NCBI GenBank assembly: GCA_015680685.1
Contig: MNCI01029147.1
Span: forward strand, 72,853-136,852
Direction of reading: 5' to 3'
DNA length: 64,000 bases
Origin: Gnetum montanum
Lineage: Eukaryota; Streptophyta; Gnetopsida; Gnetales; Gnetaceae
Part shown: positions 10,300-20,804 of the stretch, one piece after another
Layout of the letters: every line of letters starts with the position of its first letter
How positions within the stretch are numbered: the stretch's first letter is position 1
Notes under the pieces: model-generated
Database searches by the model: none
What the model was told of the DNA's origin: nothing
Seen by the model: only the letters and a program-made list of their open reading frames with translations
Program-made: the position numbers and the translations under genes

Positions 10300-12667
10300 A
10301 TCTTGGTTTTTCTTATGGTTGAGGCTACCCTACTACTACTGTTGCTACCACTAGAAGTTTGAAAGCATCCAAAAGTACTTTCATCTTATACTCTTTACTT
10401 CATGGATTATACATGGTCTAAGAAGCTTCACTGATATGGGCTAGTGTAGGGATATCCCATGGGCATGATATTGAAGGAAATAATTCCTTTTCATTGAGAA
10501 ACCAAGCTATGAATATCTTACATTTAATGTTGAACATCTTTACAAGGTTTTGAAGCTTCTAGTAGTCATTCATGCTTCTTACCAGGTTCTTAGCAACAAA
10601 TCATTGGTTAGTGAATCTACTTCTAAGAACTTCAAGCTCTATGTTGGTTGTCTCAAAATTATTTTTAGTCTCTTTATGGAGCTTGAACTTCATCTTATGG
10701 AGAGGTAGGAGGTGGCAACTTGCTTCTTTAATTTCGATCTTGGCCTTCCCATTTTTAGCATTTCCATGTTTGCATATCGGAGGTTAACAAGCTCTATATA
10801 TTCTACCATCTCCTTAATTTGCAACTTCTTCAAGTAGATTTCTACTTTGTTGTATGTGTTTAGTCCATTAAAGATGCATTTCCATACATCACTTATTTTT
10901 TGGAGTTTCTGAAGGATCTCCTTCATCATCACCTTCACTAATTTTATTTCATTTTCATTAACCTCTTTGAGTAGCCCAACCTAGTCCTTATATTGATTCT
11001 TTACTTGTTCAAATTTTAAAGTCTCATTCTTTCATGTGGCTACCTCAATTTCAGTCTTCTAGAAAAGAGCATGAACTTTCTCCATCAAGAGATTGCAATG
11101 TTCTACTGCTAGCCTCCTCAAGTCTAAGTTCACTTTGGCAAGCTACTCTTGCTACTATTGTGTGTACTCAACCATTTGGTCATTTTGCTACTTAGCAATT
11201 CATAGGCAGTGATTGTCCTTGGTGAGTACCAAGTTTTCTTTAGAAACCTATAATAGGTCCTTGTTAGTGTTGTTAGCCAAAGCCTCTAACAAGGACACAT
11301 CAAAGATTACCATTTATTTAGCATTATAAAATTTTTGGTATTTTTAATGAAGTTATTAGAAAGCTTCATCCCTTGTCAACTCTAGCTTGAGAATGATAGG
11401 GTCGAAAAGACAGGCTCGCAACTCAGCAACTTTGGTAGCTAACCATTGATTGGTCATGATAGCTTCCTTAAGTTGTGCATTAGTGATTAATAATTTACCT
11501 CTTGTATTAAGTAGCTATGATTTGTTCTTTATGATTTATCTTGGATGATCAAACATCTCTAGAAATGTTTGCTTGGTTCCAACTAGTTGTTCCAACACCT
11601 CCTCATGTTGGGTAGCACTCATCCAACCACTTCTTGCTCCTACAAACTCATGAATGTCTACCATTGTAGCGATTTCTAGTACAGATACCATAGAAGAATT
11701 AAAGGCCTATGCTACCCTATCAACCATCACCTCCACTACTATCTCCTTATCCTTATGTTGCATTACTTGGACTGTTGCCCTTTCACCTTCCTTCAACATG
11801 ACAAAGAAGATCACAACATTTCTTGAAGTCTCAAAGAATGTTTATCTTAGAATAGACATTGTGATCTCCTTGGCATTTAGATTAGGCCTAGTGGATGTCT
11901 AGTTTCTTTAGGCAAAGAATTGCAAAGTCATTTGACTGTCTAGCCAATTAATGGTTATTGTGACCTTGTTGAGATGACTCTTGGCTAGATGGTAAATGGA
12001 TGATTCCCCACCACCTAAAGAACTCTGTTGTTGCTGCAACTATTGCTCCCAAATTTTTCTTATTTTTTTTAATAGTTGCAAGCATCTTTGGTATAGTTTT
12101 TTGGGTTGTAGGTGGTGGTGGTGGTGGTTGTTGTTTCGTTTCTTGCAACTTTGTTGGTACCTTATGCTTCATTAACTTCTACCAAGATTTGACGAGAGCA
12201 CAAGAGACCACATCATTAGAATAGTGAGCTATTCCTCCTCTTTCACATAACTTGTAGATTAAACAAGGAAGGTGGTGTCTTCCTACCCTTCTCATTTTCC
12301 TTAAAGCATTTTTTAATCTTTAGGAAAGTGAGTTGAGGAAGGTTGACTAGGAATTTCCCACTTAGAGTAGCGTATGCCTTGGCGAAGAACATTGTCATTT
12401 TACTAGGCCTCACCACTAGGTTTAAGTGATAGGTTGTAATCTTGAAGTATGGTCTCTTCACCTTTGTAAAGGCACCATAATCCTTATGTTCCACTGCATA
12501 GCATTACTTGACCAATTTCTTCTTGGCCTTTAGGTTTGCATGCATGGATATTTCTGTCAACTTTGCCCTTGTGTTGGACAAACCAATGGCCTCTGCTATG
12601 GTCTTAACTAGATAGGAGATGATGATGTCTTTTGTTTTTGCTGAAGCATCTCCTTGTTGGTTGTTCT
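10300..12667 (-). pseudogene. ORF3 of C, middle and C-terminal part, broken
   Basis: Homologous to ORF3 of B and E. Reading the minus strand from 12667: IIISYLVKTIAEAIGL, then HKDYGAFTKVKRPYFKITTY and KFLVNLPQLTFLKIKKCFKE (core). A linker with seven prolines in a row lies near 12110, followed by a long helical part. The stretch 10938-10690 (KLQKISDVWKCIF through IELVNLRYANMEML) matches the E copy (IEYMELANLHYGNLVML). A degraded C-terminal motif (CPWDIPTLAHISEA) lies near 10420-10490. Stops and frameshifts throughout. D cuts the gene at 12667, and its N-terminal part continues at 31377-31506 and 41223-41540. Plus-strand open frames here, such as the hydrophobic one at 12000-12224, are shadows of the proline linker. 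Confidence 0.7.
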
Positions 12668-13759
12668 TGAAACACCTCAAAGAAAATCCTACTACGAATA
12701 GGAAAGCCTGGTAGCTAAATTTGCATTATAATTTTGATTAAATTCAATAGAAAGAACAAATTTCTTGAATATCCCTTCAGAATTTTGTTACCTTATTTTA
12801 ACAAAATTTTGGGGAAATTTAAACATGTAAAATGAAATTCATGGCCCACATTATCAAATAAGTTGTGAATTTTATTAAGGTAGCATATTTAAGTTTGTAT
12901 CTATCAAATATGCTATCAAAATGTTGCAATTAAATTTGCAACAATCCAAAAATGTTGGTGATAAAAATGCTATAATTTTGGACCATGAAAAATGTCAAAA
13001 CATTGGCATTTCAAGTGAAATTAGTTAAAAAATCTAGTGCCAAAAATGCGACAGTTTTGGGCTATAAAAATGACCAAAAACACTATGTAACTACCTAGGA
13101 AACTTGGCAGAACTTGATCAGCAGAGTAATAGATGTGGCCTATAAAAGCAAGAATCTACATGATTTTGGAGATCTTTTGACATATTATTATTAGAGAGAC
13201 TTGAGGACCTTTGGATCAATTTGGAGACTTCTCCATACTAGAGAATTTTGGAGTAGATATGAGAATCTAGAGATATTTTGTCATTCATGTGCATATTATC
13301 ATGAACATTAAGAGGCTATTGTAGTTTATGCAAAAGTAGATCAAATAGATAAAACATATTTGGGAGGATCACAAGACACACACTAGCCACCAATGAGCCA
13401 AATTTTCAACATTATTTCTACAAAAACCTATGGAATGATCCCAGTTTCACACTTTGTACTTTCTCACCTTGTAGTTTGTAGAATTAATATGAAAAATTGT
13501 AGTCATTTTGCCACAAGTTTTACCTATTTTCTACATTGCCTTTTGGTTTTTATAGGTATAGTGTTAAATCTATCATTCACTCATTTTATTACCAATTTTC
13601 ATTTACTTCATTTAGTAACAGATTTTTTAAGTCCTTAGGTGATTGACAAGATTGCCTAAGGTGCGTCAGATACTTTCGAGGCTTATGGATCTTGAGGTTG
13701 AAATTGTTTTGCACTAAACTATTTGATTTACAATGTTGAATTTTTTAGTTCTAGTGATA
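12668..13759 (+). repeat. 5' LTR of D
   Basis: It aligns with 30394-31376 along its length: CACCTCAAAGAAAATCCTAC, TTGCATTATAATTTTGATT, TTTTGGGC(T/C)AT, AGACTT near 13197, and GATTGACAAGATTGCCTAAG. The right edge is set by the last alignable bases (TTTTTAGTT) and may be off by a few bases. I saw no convincing primer-binding site after it. Confidence 0.75.
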
Positions 13760-14519
13760 GATAGAGGGCCTTTGCTTGATTTTTTTTGTTCAAACCCTAA
13801 TGTAGCCTTTGTTTACAAGTTTTCTTCCAATTATTTTCTATGTATTTAGTTTTGTGTGTTGTTTTTAAGTGATCTTTGGGTACCAAGGTTTTTGAGTTTT
13901 AGTGTTTTTGTTCATGGTTTTCTTGTACTAGCATTTTTAGTCTGGTCTTAAGCATTTTATGTGTAGTAAAAACCTACAAATATGCTAGCCTTTAGTTTCT
14001 TGAAAACTCAAAATCTACTCCAATTTTCCTTGTAGTCCTAGAATTCGCTCAAAAATTCTATGATTAAAATAGTGCAGCTAGTTCACCACTTTACATTTAC
14101 AAAAAAAAAATTATTTCTATAGATTGGAGTGCAATATAATTTTCCTATTTTTTTCATTTGTAGTTTGTAGGTTTTACATATATACATTGTGACCATTTTT
14201 CTTGTTTTTCCTAGTATAGCCACAAATATGCTAGGATAAATATGCTATGGCCTATTGACCTTTATATGTTCATAAAAAAGTATTATTACAATCATAGTAC
14301 ACTACAATTTTCTCACTTCTACACTTATTTTTTGGCTTAGTTTTTTTTATCTATGCTATATCTCATTTATGCTACATCTTAAATAAGTTGTAGTTAAATA
14401 AGTTACAAGCTACAAGCTATAGCTTAAACAAGCTACATCTCAAGTAAGCTAAAGCTCAAAAAAGTTGTAGTCAAATAGGCTGTTGCAACAACTTATTTAA
14501 TATGTTAAAACCTTAGTCA
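13760..14519 (+). other. Leader of D, no gene seen
   Basis: AT-rich, with poly-T runs and a run of direct AAGCTACA/AAGTTGTAG/CAAGCTATAGC repeats at about 14390-14480 that could fold into hairpins. No coding sequence supported. Confidence 0.5.
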
Positions 14520-14763
14520 CATTTGTCCAATCACTTGGTCTTGCAGAGTTTATGCCATTCGTATTGACTATTTTGCCACATAACATCATTGCCATGGCCT
14601 TAAACTAGAGTTCCAATTGTATTTATGGCTGTAAGGACCTAGTCATAATGGAGCATAGGTAGTTCCTTAGATGTCTAGGATGCAACCCTACACATGCTAA
14701 TATTATCGAAGAATATTACAATTTCATTTGTGCAAAAATCCAAGTTGGTCTATGTATCCCATG
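14520..14763 (+). pseudogene. ORF upstream of gag in D, part before N1
   Basis: A frame reading FMPFVLTILPHNIIAMALN, then NIIEEYYNFICAKIQVGLCI, runs into the N1 insertion. The same frame continues after N1 at 21642 as PCKELDSKCEFEFIHKNKKE: removing N1 and one copy of CCATG restores an unbroken reading frame across the site. Tat/Ogre-type elements are known for an ORF before gag, but I cannot name this protein. One stop is visible in this part. Confidence 0.55.
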
Positions 14764-15523
14764 TGATGGGACGCGATATCGCAGTGTGTCGTCATATCTA
14801 TAAATAAGAGGCAACTCTCCCTTGTTTCATCAATCTAGGCTAGATAGTAGGGAAACTCTAGTAGATTGATCACTCTAGAGATAGAATATTTTCCATGTGC
14901 CCACAGTAGGAGTCCCAAAGTGAACGGATCTTTATTCGAGCAGACATTGTACCTTAACACAAGTTTGTGTACGATAATAAAGACGAGCTTTGTGGATAAA
15001 CCTTGTAGTTCATGGAATAGGCTAGTTAGGATTTTCTTTACTGTTATTTATTATCTGTTATTTACATGCTTTATTAGTTATTAAATCTTTCTCAACCCTT
15101 CTCTCCTAGTTAAGTGCCTCAATACGACCACTTCGAGCACGTGCGTTACGCTTGGTGATCCCAGCAACGATTAGCGTTTGGTAGCCAAGGTTGCATCGGT
15201 CAGGGTGTGTACAGTAAGTGGGAATGGATGCTGATGCTAGGTTAATTTAGACTTAGTTCATTAGTTAGAGTTATTACTTAGTCTTCTCAACCCTTTACCT
15301 TATTAGCATAGGAGAAAAAACATAAAAAGCATAAAAATCATATACCTCAGACTTACTTAACCATACACCGTGACAACTACAAGTAAGTTTGGGAAGACAA
15401 CGAATGATTAACCCTAAGTGTTCCATGGGGCATGTAGGTACTTAGTCTATGGAGTTCATCTGGATCGTGTGTGCTATGCTCGTATTCGTATGGTTGAGTG
15501 TAGGGGTACCTCACCACTCATCA
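14764..15523 (+). repeat. 5' LTR of N1
   Basis: It begins TGATGGGACGCGATATCGCA, has TATAAATA at 14799-14806 and AATAAAGACGAGC near 14975, and ends TACCTCACCACTCATCA. It is about 60 bp shorter than its 3' partner because a segment between GATATC-like repeats in U3 is missing. Confidence 0.92.
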
Positions 15524-15524
15524 T

Positions 15525-15543
15525 TGGTGCCATTGCCGGGGAC
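15525..15543 (+). promoter_or_regulatory. Primer-binding site of N1 (tRNA-Asp)
   Basis: TGGTGCCATTGCCGGGGAC lies one base after the 5' LTR and matches the complement of the plant tRNA-Asp 3' end (TGGCGCCGTTGCCGGGGA) except for two changes, both of the deamination type. Confidence 0.88.
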
Positions 15544-15666
15544 TAAGTGTTTGTGCACTGAATAGAACATAGGATATCACTCACATCGTTGGGAGCCTAA
15601 ACGAACCTTTGGGTTAATTAAACAAGAATTTATATAATGGTAAAATTATCACACCAATAAATAACA

Positions 15667-18177
15667 ATGTCTTATTCTAACAAAAGAAATTCACCACCTA
15701 GGGATAATACAAGAAACAGTCGGAAGTCAAAAATACATAACCAAAATCTACCAAGTCGTCAACAATACCTGATAGTCTATACTCATCCCGATGAGTATAT
15801 TCCAAACTTTACCTTTATCCTCCATCAAGACGAACAACTACGATGGAGAGATTTGCAAGGTAACATCATGTTACCTTCAGATCGATCAATCACTAACATG
15901 CTCCTCCGTGCTTTGGCATAGATTGACATGATAGAATTATATGCTGAATATGTTGTAGAAGACTTTGACATGAGGGATTATCATCCCACAGCTACACAAT
16001 GTATCAGGGACTCACGGTAGGAGAGCCAACATACACTGATGAAGGGAAAAGTCCTGCACGTCCTTAGCAAAATAGGAGATGATGAACCCATTATAATGGG
16101 TTCTCTAACAAATGATGTTTCCCCTCCTAACGATGGTGAGGAGGTAGGGTATCAGAACCTACGCTCAAAAATACATAACACTGGTTCTGATTCTCGTGAA
16201 AGCCAACTATTCACAGAGGGAACAAAAGCTCATGATAAGGATGGGCACTTAGATTGTCACCACGATCGAGGCTGTAGCATCTGAAGAGAAGGCAAGAAGC
16301 ATCGCCATGGAGATGGTTCTCCTTCCTCTTCTCCTTCATCTCACCACTCACCCTCTCCTTCCACATTTGGGTGCAGCCATCATGAACATAATAGTGAGGA
16401 TAGAGGTAGAAAAAATGAGAGACCTTGATGAGAAAGTTGAGAGAGAGGACAAGGACATGAATGAAGGGAAAGTAGGGAACAACAAAAACATCATAGGAAT
16501 CATGAAAGAGATGATCATGATGAGCCCCTACTTGCAACCCAAAGTATGTTTAACATAACAGAGGTAGTAAGAATTCCAATAAGGCATCAAAAGGATAGTC
16601 AGAACAAGCGTTTAGACATGAAAAATATCCCATGCTTTGAAGGGGGATACAACTCAGATCCACAACATCATTTACAGGCATTCCACGATGCTTGTGCCTT
16701 GCAGAACATAGAAAATGAGTGGCAAAAACTTAAGTTGTTTTCCAAGACACTCATCAAGGAAGCAGAGAGTTGGTACTAGTCCTTAGAGTTGGAAACCATC
16801 AGGAGGTGGAGTACAATGTTAGAACTCTTCAACGATAAGTATCAAACATACTCCAAAGTGTCTAATTTGTGTAAGCAGATCCAAGGCTGGAAACAAGGTA
16901 ATCATGAACCCTTGGATGCTACCATGGGTCACTGCTATGCATTGTTACATCATTGCCCAGGACATGGATACACTCAACGGGATCAACTTCACCACATCGT
17001 GGATGGGCTAAGTCATGAAACTAGAAGAACCCTTGGGACTTATGCCTAAGGGAGACTATCAAAACTTAGAGCCCATGAAATACATCGCTTGTTGGAGCAA
17101 GTAGAAAAAGAAGAAGGTGAGCTACAAAAAAGGGAAAGTGTGAAAGAATACAACCGTGATCCCTCCTTTCGAAAGAAGGGAGTAATATTTTGTGATGTGG
17201 AGGATGAGTCACCACTCGAAGAGTTGGTGAATAGAAAAACCTTGCCGATTCAAAAACTAATAATAGAACTATTAGCTAAGGTAGATCAATTGTGGGATTC
17301 CTTAGACTCTAGACTTGAAAGTGTCTTGAAAATCATAGAAGAGTCTAAGGTGGAATGAAGTAGTGACAAGGATAAGAAAAACTGGAGAGATTCAGGCCCT
17401 GCACATAATAAGGGGAAGGGAAAAATTACTATCTCCAATGTGGTTGTGAATTCTGACACAGACGATGACGGTGGATGTGAGATTTGCCAATATGACCATC
17501 ATAAGGGATGTTTTCCAATCATCTCACATCTACAGGATTCTGGGATGTATGTGCTTAACCCGAGACTCAACCAATGACAAACCCATCGAAGGTTACCTTA
17601 TCCTCAAGGTAACCCAAGGCAGTTCCACCAACCCTTAACATACTATCCAAGTGAAACTCTAACACAACCCATTAGACAACATCAGCAGTGGAAATACCCA
17701 TACTCATGGGGGATGCCACCACCAACACAATAGTACCCTTACTGGTAGCGAGACCCATATGGATATTATGTGCAGTAGCCGGTTTCTCCAAGTGACTCTA
17801 TGGGTCACACAACTCCCCAATGTTACTACCAAGTTTGGGAGTACTTTACGAGGACTCCTTCTCCTTCGGGAGACATTCCACATTCATCCCATCCTCCAAC
17901 TCCATTTGCACCTCTTCCACCTATAGTTCCCATACAACCTACTCCAACAATGCAAGGGGAACTCCCTACTCAACTGTAGCAACATAACACTGCAAGAGCT
18001 GTAAACATTAAACTCGCTGTTGGTTCTGACAACTATAAAAAGAGAAGACAATTCTTTAGAACCAGAAGCCCAGACAATCTCTCGCAACAACAAGCAGTTG
18101 AGCCTAGGTACACTCCTCCACCATCCAACACTTCAAAGCACCCTTCAGTCCAACAATAGAGCTGTACACATACCATT
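15667..18177 (+). pseudogene. gag: gag of N1, broken
   Basis: Start ATG 15667 (MSYSNKRNSPPRD). The first 84 codons are open to a TAG at 15919 that N2 and F share at the same codon. A Ser/His-rich segment (16260-16420) precedes the capsid-like core (16546-17058): RLDMKNIPCFEGGYNSDPQH, LQAFHDACALQNI, DKYQTYSKVSNLCKQIQGW, DQLHHIVDGLSHETRRTLG. A Glu/Lys-rich linker (17089-17358) follows, then an unusual Cys/His motif near 17476-17530 (CEICQYDHHKGCFPIISH), then a long Pro/Tyr/Gln/Ser-rich tail running to the protease. At least ten stops interrupt it. Usual gypsy gag plus linker would be a single reading frame. Confidence 0.85.
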
Positions 18178-18618
18178 ATGTTAACGCATACCATAACCAA
18201 CTGGATCAAGGTAGGCCACCTTTTCAAAAAACTCTCTGATCTTGGAAGCCCCTTAATCTATTTACAAATTGCTAGGAATGAACCACATAAGGCTCTTCTT
18301 GACTCGGGTTCTAGAGTCAATTTAATATCACTAGAAATTTATCAAGCCTGGAACCTACCCCAACTTAAGAAGAGCAACATCCAAGTGGAGCTAGCTGACT
18401 AGTCCATCACCATTCCCTTGGGATTGGTGGAGGATATCATTACCACTATGTGTGGGTGGTCATACCCAGTTGACTTCCTGGTGATAGAAGTTAGCAGTGA
18501 CAACGGGGGCTTCCCAATCATAATGGGAAGGCCATGGCTGAGTACAATAGATGCGTACCTAGGGATCTGCAATCTTTCCTTGCAGATATCTAAGGTAAAT
18601 ATATATGGAAAGATCTAG
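18178..18618 (+). pseudogene. pro: Aspartic protease domain of N1
   Basis: Retropepsin-type protease that cuts the polyprotein. ALLDSGSRVNLIS carries the catalytic DSG (codons at 18301-18309), and PIIMGRPWLSTIDA is the second conserved part. WNLPQLKKSNIQVELAD and GLVEDIITTMCGWSYPVDFL between them are shared with N2, F and E. Stops at 18400 and 18616 disrupt the frame. This is the only protease copy here that keeps DSG. Confidence 0.85.
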
Positions 18619-18972
18619 AAGAAGAAAGTTCCATGCATCACATGCAGTGACTCAGAGGGTGATGACATGGAAGAATGTTCAACATCTCTTCCATGTAATC
18701 GGTGTGCCCAAGAAATAAAAATTCAAAGGTGCTTGTATGTAGCAACTACACCAGTAGTAGATACCCCATGGTTGACAGCTACTAGAAAGAGCAACCCAAT
18801 ATGCATGGAACGAACTGAGGAAACAACTCATGCTAACAATGAAGGCATAGATACATTGGAGTATGAACATCGCCAACTTCCACCCCTTAATCTAAGAACA
18901 TCAACGGGAAGAAGTTGGGCACTTTTACAAAATTCAAATAGACATTCATTATTTCATATCTCTCCCTTACAA
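18619..18972 (+). pseudogene. Post-protease scrap and pol deletion junction of N1
   Basis: The sequence is collinear with N2 35290-35580 (CNRCAQEIKIQRCLYVATTP; then DTLEYEHRQLPPLNL against the N2 LEQVHCQLLALNP) and then jumps, around 18920, to sequence equal to N2 38430 just past integrase. Everything from reverse transcriptase to integrase is gone. Confidence 0.75.
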
Positions 18973-18994
18973 TTCAGTCATGGGAGAGATGGCC
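18973..18994 (+). promoter_or_regulatory. Internal polypurine-tract-like motif of N1
   Basis: CAGTCATGGGAGAGATGGCC sits at the pol end, 1.8 kb before the terminal tract. The same motif is at the same place in N2, and on the minus strand in C and E. Confidence 0.6.
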
Positions 18995-19019
18995 ACCTAT
19001 GCTAATCATTGGAGGTCTT

Positions 19020-19215
19020 CAATTCTTTTACATTTTTTGTTTAACACATTTTTGTTTTACACATTTTTGTTTAACACATTTTTGTTTTACAAGTTTTTGT
19101 TTTACACGTTTTTGTTTTACAAGTTTTTGTTTTACATGTTTTTTTTACACATTTTGTTTTACATGTTTTTGTTTTACACATTTTTGTCTTACACGTTTTT
19201 GTTTTACAAATTTCT
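19020..19215 (+). repeat. Minisatellite of about 15 bp units in N1
   Basis: About twelve imperfect copies of ACATTTTTGTTTTAC. N2 has only about two copies at 38536-38570, so the array expanded in the N1 lineage. The open frames over it (Phe/Leu/Tyr repeats) are a by-product of the repeat. Confidence 0.88.
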
Positions 19216-19521
19216 TTAAATTTTTTTGTTTTTGTCTTACAACATCATTACACCTTTCCATTTATTTTTTTGTGTTTATGTGTGTTTTATCCATCCTGTA
19301 AGTTTGTCATCCAATAAGTGTTCTTCACGATTGTATGAACTGTTTTTCATTAATTGCTAATGTTTGGTTTTTACCTTTAAGTTATGATGTTGATACTAAG
19401 GTATGTTTCTTTTGATATGGCAAGCAATGAGTCCACTTCATCCATTCATCCACNGGTTACCCAACTATCGGAAGCTGAGTCAATAAAAATAAGAAGTCTT
19501 TGTATGGTTTGGTTCTCACAC

Positions 19522-19525
<4 letters not shown>

Positions 19526-19554
<29 letters not shown>
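19526..19554 (+). repeat. (AT)n microsatellite
   Basis: An uninterrupted alternation of A and T for about 29 bases. N2 has no such run at the matching place (39090). Confidence 0.9.
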
Positions 19555-19558
<4 letters not shown>

Positions 19559-19627
19559 GATAATTCAAAGCACACCCCTTAGATGAAATAATCCCTTGGG
19601 CTATAAGCACTGGTTATGAAACTAAAA

Positions 19628-19798
19628 ATGTTCCCTTTAACTAAGGCCCTTCTCACTTCCCATTCTCTCCTCATTTGTTTCTTAGGAATGGTGGTGGCTC
19701 TTGGGGATAACATTCTTGTTATTCAAGTGGATGGATTGGCTGAATGCATTGATGCGAAGTCACTAGATGTGGTTGGTTTGAGGCCAGAGTTAGAATGA
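19628..19798 (+). CDS. Short open frame in the 3' region of N1, shared with N2
   Basis: 56 codons from MFPLTKALL to GLRPELE and a TGA, with an upstream in-frame ATG at 19616. N2 39203-39373 has exactly the same length, start and stop with no indel, although gag and pol of both copies are full of stops. About half of the differing codons change the amino acid, so selection is not evident. A pyrimidine-rich stretch ending in TTAG (N2: TTTTTTCAG) just before ATGGTGGTGGC looks like a splice acceptor. E and B have the same block without a clear open frame. It may be an exon-like fragment or chance. Confidence 0.35.
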   Translation: MFPLTKALLTSHSLLICFLGMVVALGDNILVIQVDGLAECIDAKSLDVVGLRPELE

Positions 19799-20253
19799 GA
19801 TTTGCCAAGTCACATTAATCATGAAATCCACAAGGGGCTGCACACCACCTTGCTCTTGGGATTCCATTCCATTTTCTTCTCTCCATCCTTCTCTCCACTG
19901 TTCACCTCATTGCCGATTGTATCATTAGTGTATATTTTGGTAGATACATCATTTTTTTGGTAAATTCTTACAGTTAAGACTTTAACTCTTGTTTCAAAAT
20001 ACATTCCCAGAGCCTACGGACTCTTTGAATGTGGGTTTGTCAGGGCATTAAGGGCATAAGCTTGCTTTGGGGAGGAACCACTGACATTCCTATTTGGTGC
20101 ACTAGTTAAATTATTTCCCTTAACATTTTGCAATCCATTTTGTTTTGTTCATTTCCATCTTGACATCCACTTTATCGACGTTACTGTTGTCTCTTTTTAT
20201 CCATCTTTCTATTCCTTTTCTTTTTCCATTCTCTCGCTACCGGAGGTTCATGA

Positions 20254-20273
20254 TTAGTCATGGGGGTATGGGG
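20254..20273 (+). promoter_or_regulatory. Third polypurine-tract-like motif of N1
   Basis: TTAGTCATGGGGGTATGGGG, about 550 bp before the real tract, reproduces its core AGTCATGGGGGTATG. N2 has a decayed copy at 39834. Confidence 0.55.
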
Positions 20274-20804
20274 CCCAATTTTTTTGATTTTCTCCTAACC
20301 CCTACACCTTCATTAGTCATCATTAATATATCTCCAGATCCATAATTTGCCATACCACAACCCAGCCAATGGAATTTTCACCGTAGCAAGGTATCAACTA
20401 CATTAAAATTTATTTACCCTTGCTAATTTAAGACTGTGTTGTGTGTGCAGATGGTAATCATGAAAAAATGGATTGGATCTAGAGGGAGCACTTGGAATGG
20501 AGCGGTGTTGAAGCAGCTTGGCAAGGAATGAGATCGGTGATGCGCTTACGGATGGACAACGAAATGCGCAATCTTAGTGTTGGCAGCAACATGACTTCTT
20601 CTCTCTTCTCTCTTCTCTTTTCTCTCATCTACCAAATGAGGCCTGATCTCAATGTAATAAGGTCTTCACTCTTGTTGTCATGAACACTAGTTCGTTGAGT
20701 CTTGTAATGATGATCCGTTCACATGTTATCCCATTAGTTTCATTTGACTCAATAATCCCATACCTTCCCGATATTATTGTAAGGAACTCGAGGACGAGTT
20801 TTCA

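Larger units (their letters stand above)
19216..20253 (+). other. 3' non-coding region of N1
   Basis: Collinear with N2 38570-39833 apart from a roughly 210-bp gap at the single N (19454) and an (AT)n run at 19526-19554. It carries the block shared with B, C and E: AATTCAAAGCACACCCCTTA near 19563, CACTGGTTATG, AATGGTGGTGGCTCTTGG near 19686, GCGAAGTCACTAGATGTGG near 19755, and GGGCATAAGCTTGCTTTGGG near 20053. A short open frame, listed separately, lies inside. Confidence 0.65.

Noticed and set aside
12000-12224. Plus-strand open frame with a hydrophobic, membrane-like stretch and GGGGGGCC-type residues
   Set aside because: It is the antisense shadow of the polyproline linker of ORF3 in C (minus strand 12172-11948).
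15525-15543. A tRNA gene
   Set aside because: Only the 18-19 bases complementary to the tRNA-Asp 3' end are present: a primer-binding site, not a gene.
18980-19301. Two overlapping frames rich in Phe/Leu/Tyr/Cys that look like membrane proteins
   Set aside because: They are the translation of the 15-bp minisatellite. Both frames stay open because the repeat lacks stops.
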